Below, piece by piece: positions 33,201 to 37,508 of a stretch of 37,508 bases of DNA; the first letter of the stretch is position 1, and every line of letters begins with the position of its first letter. Under the pieces are notes generated by a model that saw nothing but the letters and a program-made list of their open reading frames with translations, had not been told where the DNA came from and made no database searches. Source of the DNA: UKL13-2 sp038236905 (GTDB taxonomy: Bacteria; Pseudomonadota; Gammaproteobacteria; Burkholderiales; Usitatibacteraceae); the NCBI GenBank assembly GCA_038236905.1, contig JBBRZG010000016.1:1-37508 (forward strand). Reading direction: 5' to 3'. Made by a program: the position numbers and the translations under genes.

Positions 33201-35549
33201 GATATTACCGAGCTGGTACGCGCGACCGAGACCGCCCAACAAGCCACCATGGCCGCCGAAGCCGCCACCAATGCCAAAAGCCAATTTCTGGCTAATACCA
33301 GCCACGAGATACGCACACCGATGAATGCAATCCTCGGCATGCTTGCGCTTTTGCAAAGAACAGACCTCACCTCACGTCAGGCCGACTACGTCAATAAAAC
33401 CGAAGGCGCCGCCCGCTCTCTGCTAGGCCTACTCAACGATATCCTGGATTTTTCCAAAGTCGATGCCGGCAAAATGAGCCTGAATGCGGAACCATTCCGG
33501 CTCGACCGCCTGCTGCGCGACCTGTCGGTGATACTCTCGGCCAATATCGGCTCAAAACCTGTTGAGGTATTGTTTGATATCGACGCCACGCTGCCGCGCT
33601 ATTTGATGGGCGATGCGATGCGCCTGCAACAGGTGCTCATCAACCTGAGCAGCAATGCGATCAAATTCACCAGCGAGGGTGAGGTGGTGGTCTCGATCGC
33701 CGTGCTTGCGCAGGATTCGTTTTCGGTTACGCTGGAGATTTCAGTTCGCGATACGGGCATCGGCATCGCGCCTGAAAATCAGGCGCGAATTTTCAATGCC
33801 TTCACTCAGGCCGAGGCCTCCACCACGAGGCGCTTTGGCGGCACTGGCCTCGGCGTGGCGATTAGCCAACGGCTGGTCGCGATGATGGGCGGGGATCTCA
33901 AACTTGAAAGCCGACTTGGCGAAGGCAGTCGCTTTAGCTTTTCGGTAACGCTGCCGGTGGTGGCCGAAACTACGGTTGATAAACCCGCGGTGACAAACTT
34001 CCATGCGTTGGTCGTTGACGACAACCCGATCGCACGCGAATTACTGGGTCGCATGTGTGAATCACTCGGTTGGACGGTGGATATTGCGGGCAGCGGCGAG
34101 GAAGCGCTTGAGCAGTTGCAAGCGCAAAATGCAGCGGGCAAGAACTATCAAGCCGTGTTTGTCGATTGGCAAATGCCCGGTCTGGACGGCTGGGAGACCA
34201 GTCGGCGAATTCGCGCCCTTAACGCCAATGATGCCGCGCCCGTGATCGTTATGGTGACCGCACATGGTCGCGAAAAGATGCTGGATCACAGCGATTTGGA
34301 TCAGGCAATGCTGGACGGCTTTCTGGTCAAGCCTGTGACCGCGTCCATGCTGTTTGACGCGGTAGTGGATGCGCGCGTGGGTAATGGGCAATCTCTTCCT
34401 CTGCGTTTGAGCACCGTGACCGGTACCGAGCCAGACGTAATGCGCCTGGGGCTCCGGCTGGAAGGATTGAGGTTACTCATTGCCGAGGACAATCTCAATA
34501 ATCAGCAAATCGCGCGCGAATTATTGGAGGCGGAAGGAGCCATCGTGACGATTGCCAATCATGGCCAGGAAGCGATTGATGCCATTTTCAATGCCAGCGC
34601 TGCCGCCGATATGAGCGACATGTTTGATGTGGTGTTGATGGATCTGCAAATGCCGGTGATGGATGGCTTCAGTGCCACCAGAAAGATTCGGGAAAATTAT
34701 GCGTTAGCGTCGTTGCCGATCGTGGCCATGACCGCCAATGCAATGGCGTCCGACCGTGAAGACTGTCTGGCGGTGGGAATGAATGACCACGTTGGCAAAC
34801 CATTCGACCTCAATCACCTGGTCAACGTGTTGAGAAAGCACGCCGGCTTAGATGCAGCACCTGCGCGCATTGATCAGACAATGATGGCGAAAGTCAGCGC
34901 AGATATTTCCGACGCAGCAACCGCCGCCAATGTTGAAATCGTGGTCGCAATCGACCGCATGGGCGGCAGCCTCGGCCTATACCAGCGCATGCTGCGCACA
35001 TTTATTCGCGAGCTGGAGGTAATGCCCGCGCAGCTGGCCGATTGGGTTTCTACCGGAGATATAGCATCTGCATCGCGGCTGCTGCATACGCTGAAGGGCG
35101 TCGCGGCCACTATTGGTGCCACAGAGTTGGCGACGGCAGGCGCACAATTTGAGCAACAGCTTGCCGTCAATGCAGCATCCAACGGCGCAAATTCAACCGC
35201 TAACGCGATCACCACTATACAAAGCGCGGGGAATGCCATTCGTCACGCCGTTCCCAGCCTCATGACTTTGCTGCGAACCATCGAGCGGGAGGCCTCATCA
35301 GATCCCATTCCAGCACGGGCGCTGGATGTTGATGCATTGGTGATCGCGCTGCGCGCCATGACCGGTCAACTCGAAAACGCCGATATGGCCGCCACCGATG
35401 CGATGACGAATCTGCAACAACAGTTCGGCGCATTACAAGGTGCGCAGCTCGGGCCCATGGATGAAGCGATCCATTCACTCGATTTTCAGCGTGCCTTGCA
35501 GCTTTGCGATGAACTGATAAAGAGTCTTCTTCAGGGGCAACCGGCATGA
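30228..35549 (+). CDS. Membrane hybrid sensor kinase: CHASE-5xPAS-HisKA-HATPase-REC-REC-HPt
   Basis: The 1773-residue protein has a membrane span at about 9-30, a periplasmic CHASE domain (GARGVYATNP, then VRGFGFIQRVER and YVPVYRNG), and a second span at about 319-340. Five PAS domains follow (about 358-475, 480-605, 610-745, 745-870, 870-1000). The kinase core has HisKA His1026 (SHEIRTPMNAILG), N-box Asn1139/Asn1143, G1 DTGIG (1175) and GTGLG. Two receivers have Asp1313 (VFVDWQMPG) and Asp1472 (VLMDLQMPV), and a C-terminal HPt has His1620 (LLHTLKGVAATIG). All phosphorelay residues are intact. The output is probably the receiver-GGDEF cyclase encoded downstream, whose start overlaps this stop by four bases. 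Confidence 0.94.
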   Translation: MFWHKHAWLTGIALPASILVLGLCAATTAQFWLKRNIDQQADAEFGRNAERVATEITRRFRQPIYGLNGARGVYATNPQVSRAQFQAYVESRDLPREFPGVRGFGFIQRVERQRLDDFVTETRADGAPSFALRELADTHFDDLYVIKYIFPLADNFSASGLDIGSEARRREAAERAIDTGQPTLSAAVKLIQDKNMAQGMLLYVPVYRNGSNPTTAAQRRDALVGLLYSPIVVAELLRGMPDVLAGRIDFQLLEQTNSSADNRPIFDAEDADASIRRAQDAVKKGPFSSQLQLSLLGRQLALHVNGTTKFEAAYASSLPWMVFTGSVLASILLALLVRQLARGQRRAEVLAQHMTDDLDRLAAVARRTSNAVVILDAQCRITWVNDGFERMSGFSAAEAIGQTPEWLLHIEGTDSGTLERMHQALAAGETFNGLMVNRTKHGTAYWTELEIQPRRNESGILTGYMAIESDITASKNTERELARERKRLDNIIEGTDVGTWECNVNTGEMQVNERFTQIFGYTRKELGPISSDTLSRLAHPEDLADSMVMLKQHFRGERSFFSSEIRLRHKAGHWVWILNRGKLFSRSDDGRPAWMAGTYMDISERKGAQEALRESQAFLDETGRIAGVGGWEVDLISNSVQWSAQTCRIHEVEPGHQPTLNEGLGYYALEAQPLIKHAVEQSIATGAGFDLELPLVTAKGRAVWVRAVGQVEFKENRPYRLAGALQDVTNRRELETAIRRQNELMATVMENLPCGLTVFDTDLKLVAANAEFRRLLDLPDALFEGPTTRYEDIIRFNAARGEYGVDVKSANAAENIEACVKATIERARQLATPYRIERTRSDGKFLEISGVPMPRGGFVTTYTDITSRHEAEAEVRRSSELLQGAIETVDEAFVLFDPDDRLVFCNEKYRKIFAATADLIVPGVSFEELVRKSVQRGQHPVAAGEIDEWVADWMARHRSGNSIGVQQLADGRSLRTIERRMADGHTVGLRIDITELVRATETAQQATMAAEAATNAKSQFLANTSHEIRTPMNAILGMLALLQRTDLTSRQADYVNKTEGAARSLLGLLNDILDFSKVDAGKMSLNAEPFRLDRLLRDLSVILSANIGSKPVEVLFDIDATLPRYLMGDAMRLQQVLINLSSNAIKFTSEGEVVVSIAVLAQDSFSVTLEISVRDTGIGIAPENQARIFNAFTQAEASTTRRFGGTGLGVAISQRLVAMMGGDLKLESRLGEGSRFSFSVTLPVVAETTVDKPAVTNFHALVVDDNPIARELLGRMCESLGWTVDIAGSGEEALEQLQAQNAAGKNYQAVFVDWQMPGLDGWETSRRIRALNANDAAPVIVMVTAHGREKMLDHSDLDQAMLDGFLVKPVTASMLFDAVVDARVGNGQSLPLRLSTVTGTEPDVMRLGLRLEGLRLLIAEDNLNNQQIARELLEAEGAIVTIANHGQEAIDAIFNASAAADMSDMFDVVLMDLQMPVMDGFSATRKIRENYALASLPIVAMTANAMASDREDCLAVGMNDHVGKPFDLNHLVNVLRKHAGLDAAPARIDQTMMAKVSADISDAATAANVEIVVAIDRMGGSLGLYQRMLRTFIRELEVMPAQLADWVSTGDIASASRLLHTLKGVAATIGATELATAGAQFEQQLAVNAASNGANSTANAITTIQSAGNAIRHAVPSLMTLLRTIEREASSDPIPARALDVDALVIALRAMTGQLENADMAATDAMTNLQQQFGALQGAQLGPMDEAIHSLDFQRALQLCDELIKSLLQGQPA

Positions 35550-36520
35550 ATGCGCTGTTGTCCGCCAATTTGCTTGCCCCTGACCAAACCGATACGGGCA
35601 TGGGCGTATCGAGCCATACACAGCGACGACCGCGTCTGCTGGTGGTCGATGACCAGCCGATCAATATTCAGGCGCTTTACCAGACATTCGCCAGCGACCA
35701 TCAAGTGATGATGGCCACCAGCGGAGAGCAGGCATTAATCCTCTGCAAAACCCAGCAGCCCGATATTGTGCTGCTGGATGTGATGATGCCAGGCATGGAT
35801 GGCCATGAAGTGTGCCGCAGGCTTAAAGCCGACTCCAGCACCCGCGACATCCCCGTCATATTCGTCACGGCGCATACCAATGAAGTCGCCGAAACATTCG
35901 GGCTCGAACTGGGTGCCGTCGATTTCATTTCCAAGCCAATCAATCCGAAGATTGTGCGCGCCCGCGTCAAAACCCACCTGACCATGAAGGCGCAGGCCGA
36001 TGTGTTGCGGCAATGGGTTTATATCGACGGGCTTACCGGGGTCCATAACCGGCGCTATTTTGATGAACGCCTAGCCGCGGAATGGGGACGCTCGTCGCGC
36101 GGTAACGGTGCCTTTAGCGTAGTGCTGTTGGATGTGGATTTTTTCAAACGTTACAACGACCACTATGGACACCAAAAAGGCGATGATTGTCTTCGTCAGA
36201 TCGCCACCGTTCTCAAAACAGGCTTGAGACGACCCACGGATTTGATCGCACGCTATGGGGGCGAAGAGTTCGTTTGCCTGCTGCCAGAGACACCGATCAG
36301 CGGCGCACTCAAGGTGGCTGAGAAACTCAGGCAGCGAGTACTGGATGCGCAAATAGCGCACGTCGATTCTGCCGTCGCGCCGGTGGTCACGGTAAGCCTC
36401 GGCGTTTCAAACAATCGGACAGGCTTAATTCGTTCGCCGGCCGACCTGCTGGGCGAAGCCGATGCTTGCCTTTATAAAGCCAAGGAGGGAGGACGAGATC
36501 GTGTTTGTGGAACGGAATAA
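35546..36520 (+). CDS. Receiver-GGDEF response regulator (diguanylate cyclase, WspR/PleD-like)
   Basis: The 324-residue protein has a receiver (30-145; Asp35/Asp36, phospho-acceptor Asp78 in LLDVMMPGMDG, Lys130) and a GGDEF domain with the active-site motif GGEEF (238-242). The inhibitory site RPTD (229-232) precedes it at the proper distance, so product inhibition by cyclic-di-GMP is expected. It makes cyclic-di-GMP from two GTP. The ATGA overlap with the hybrid kinase gene implies that the kinase, through its HPt domain, phosphorylates Asp78 and switches the cyclase on. Confidence 0.95.
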   Translation: MNALLSANLLAPDQTDTGMGVSSHTQRRPRLLVVDDQPINIQALYQTFASDHQVMMATSGEQALILCKTQQPDIVLLDVMMPGMDGHEVCRRLKADSSTRDIPVIFVTAHTNEVAETFGLELGAVDFISKPINPKIVRARVKTHLTMKAQADVLRQWVYIDGLTGVHNRRYFDERLAAEWGRSSRGNGAFSVVLLDVDFFKRYNDHYGHQKGDDCLRQIATVLKTGLRRPTDLIARYGGEEFVCLLPETPISGALKVAEKLRQRVLDAQIAHVDSAVAPVVTVSLGVSNNRTGLIRSPADLLGEADACLYKAKEGGRDRVCGTE

Positions 36521-36560
36521 TACTGGTTGCGTTCACCCACATAACTTTCACGCGCCAAAG

Positions 36561-37508
36561 TTAATACTTTTTATGGATTTCGGTTGCAATCCGCACAAAG
36601 GCATCACAAAGTTGCTCCGCGCCGTTCGCTTTGAAGATTAGCTCGCGTATCCCGGCGCCGTCTGCTTGCTCGCGAAGCGTCTCATCAATAAATCCGGAAG
36701 CAACTACGACGGGCAAGTCCGGGCAAATAATGCGTACCTCGCGCGCCACTTCAAGCCCTGACATGCCGGGCATATTGTAGTCTGTCACCATCAAATCAAA
36801 CTTGGCAGGATTGGCGCGCAAGACTGCAAGCGCCTCGCGTTGGTCACAGAAACCGGTGACCGCAATACCGCGCTTCGCCAACAAACGTTCGACCAGAAAC
36901 ACCAGTGATTCGTCGTCATCCAAATACATGATGCGGCGGGTGTCGCCCTGCCCCCTGTGTTGAGTAGCCGCCACGGCAGGTGGCGGGTTCAAACCAGGCA
37001 AATCAGGTTTAATGTCTGCGCTTTTAGCTTTATGCGCCCCGGAAGCGGCGCCGGTATCGTTGTCGGTATCATTGTCGCTGCCCGTGTCGCTATCAGTGCC
37101 TTGCTCCGCGATCGGCAGATAGATTGTGAAGGTAGTGCCCATGCCAGGCTGGCTGTCGACCGTAATCACACCCTCGTGTGCCGTCACGATACCGTGTACC
37201 ACCGATAGACCCAGACCGGTGCCCTCGTTCAATTCCTTGGTCGTAAAGAATGGATCAAAAATCCTGGCGACGGTTGCCGCGTCCATCCCATGAGCGTCAT
37301 CCGTTACCAGCAGCCGCAGCGCGCCAGGCGGATTTTTATCCTGCATCGCTTTCAACGCGGGATGGGTATCGATCAGAGTCCGGTCGAGCGTCACCCTATC
37401 CACACGGATTTCGATATTTCCCGGGCGATTGTCCATTGCCTGCATCGCGTTGGTGACGAGGTTGAGTACAACCTGCTCCATCTGCGTGGTATCAGCCAAT
37501 ACTCGCGG
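36561..37508 (-). CDS. Hybrid histidine kinase, C-terminal part with HATPase and receiver (runs off the right edge)
   Basis: On the minus strand the frame is open to base 37508, so the N-terminus, including any sensor and the HisKA domain, is outside. The visible 315 residues begin inside a HATPase: N-box MEQVVLNLVTNAMQAM, a G1 region reading VTDDAHGMD (Ala where the first Gly usually is), and GTGLGLSVVHGI. An acidic Asp/Thr/Ser/Asn-rich linker follows, then a receiver domain (RIMYLDDDESL, phospho-acceptor Asp in LMVTDYNMPGMSG). It is convergent with the diguanylate cyclase gene, stop to stop 40 bases apart. Its role is unknown. Confidence 0.88.
   Translation of the reverse strand, partial: PRVLADTTQMEQVVLNLVTNAMQAMDNRPGNIEIRVDRVTLDRTLIDTHPALKAMQDKNPPGALRLLVTDDAHGMDAATVARIFDPFFTTKELNEGTGLGLSVVHGIVTAHEGVITVDSQPGMGTTFTIYLPIAEQGTDSDTGSDNDTDNDTGAASGAHKAKSADIKPDLPGLNPPPAVAATQHRGQGDTRRIMYLDDDESLVFLVERLLAKRGIAVTGFCDQREALAVLRANPAKFDLMVTDYNMPGMSGLEVAREVRIICPDLPVVVASGFIDETLREQADGAGIRELIFKANGAEQLCDAFVRIATEIHKKY

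Noticed and set aside
36930..37110. Low-complexity Asp/Thr/Ser/Asn repeat DNA in the last kinase gene, considered as a repeat expansion or frameshift.
   Set aside because: The frame continues cleanly into a normal receiver domain on the far side, so it is a flexible linker.
1..37508. Search for CRISPR arrays, transposases, integrases, toxin-antitoxin pairs, defence genes, tRNA and rRNA.
   Set aside because: No regularly spaced repeats, no recognisable mobile or defence proteins and no RNA gene signatures were seen.

Overview
The window looks like a chromosomal segment of a proteobacterium, most likely a beta- or betaproteobacteria-like gammaproteobacterium. The evidence is a GlnRS of the proteobacterial type, a fused indolepyruvate:ferredoxin oxidoreductase of the kind common in Proteobacteria, a type IV prepilin, CHASE/PAS hybrid kinases and abundant GGDEF/EAL signalling. 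Base composition is moderately GC-rich throughout and no segment stands out as foreign. I see no rRNA, tRNA, CRISPR array, insertion sequence or phage gene. The species cannot be fixed from the sequence alone.

Positions 1-16457 hold general metabolism and cell-envelope genes: the start of an indolepyruvate ferredoxin oxidoreductase (leaves the left edge); an ABC ATPase plus a fused ABC-2 permease/M1-type peptidase operon; a divergent S41-type lipoprotein coupled to a ketopantoate reductase-like gene; two tiny single-span membrane proteins; an ECF-like sigma factor; a UMF1-type MFS transporter; glnS; and a large secreted astacin-type metalloprotease. Positions 16512-22629 continue with a CocE/NonD hydrolase, a secreted fasciclin-domain protein, a TetR regulator overlapping an orphan prepilin gene, an aldo/keto reductase and a fumarylacetoacetase-family hydrolase.

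Positions 23027-37508 form a dense signalling island, mostly two-component and cyclic-di-GMP genes. A receiver-PAS-histidine kinase plus NarL-type regulator (+ strand) is followed by a receiver-PAS-GGDEF-EAL protein. Next is an inverted second module (- strand) of a receiver-kinase-like protein plus NarL-type regulator. Then come a 1773-residue CHASE/5xPAS/HisKA/HATPase/REC/REC/HPt hybrid kinase overlapping a WspR/PleD-like receiver-GGDEF cyclase, and finally the C-terminal part of another hybrid kinase (leaves the right edge). The second receiver-kinase has lost the phospho-accepting histidine, so it reads as a pseudokinase beside an intact paralogue of the same layout.

The most unusual non-coding signal is a two-part motif (AAATGGCCTGAA, 12 bases, GCTAGGGTTT). 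It recurs with the same spacing in four separate intergenic regions: near the ECF sigma gene, between glnS and the astacin gene (inverted), upstream of the intact receiver-kinase operon, and between that operon and the GGDEF-EAL gene. A cluster of GCGACKAAA half-sites lies between the divergent ABC/peptidase and S41 operons, and a tandem 12-base repeat lies just upstream of the fasciclin gene. I found no complete novel defence or mobile system. The best candidates for something undescribed are the shared intergenic motif and the pseudokinase/kinase pair around the GGDEF-EAL gene.
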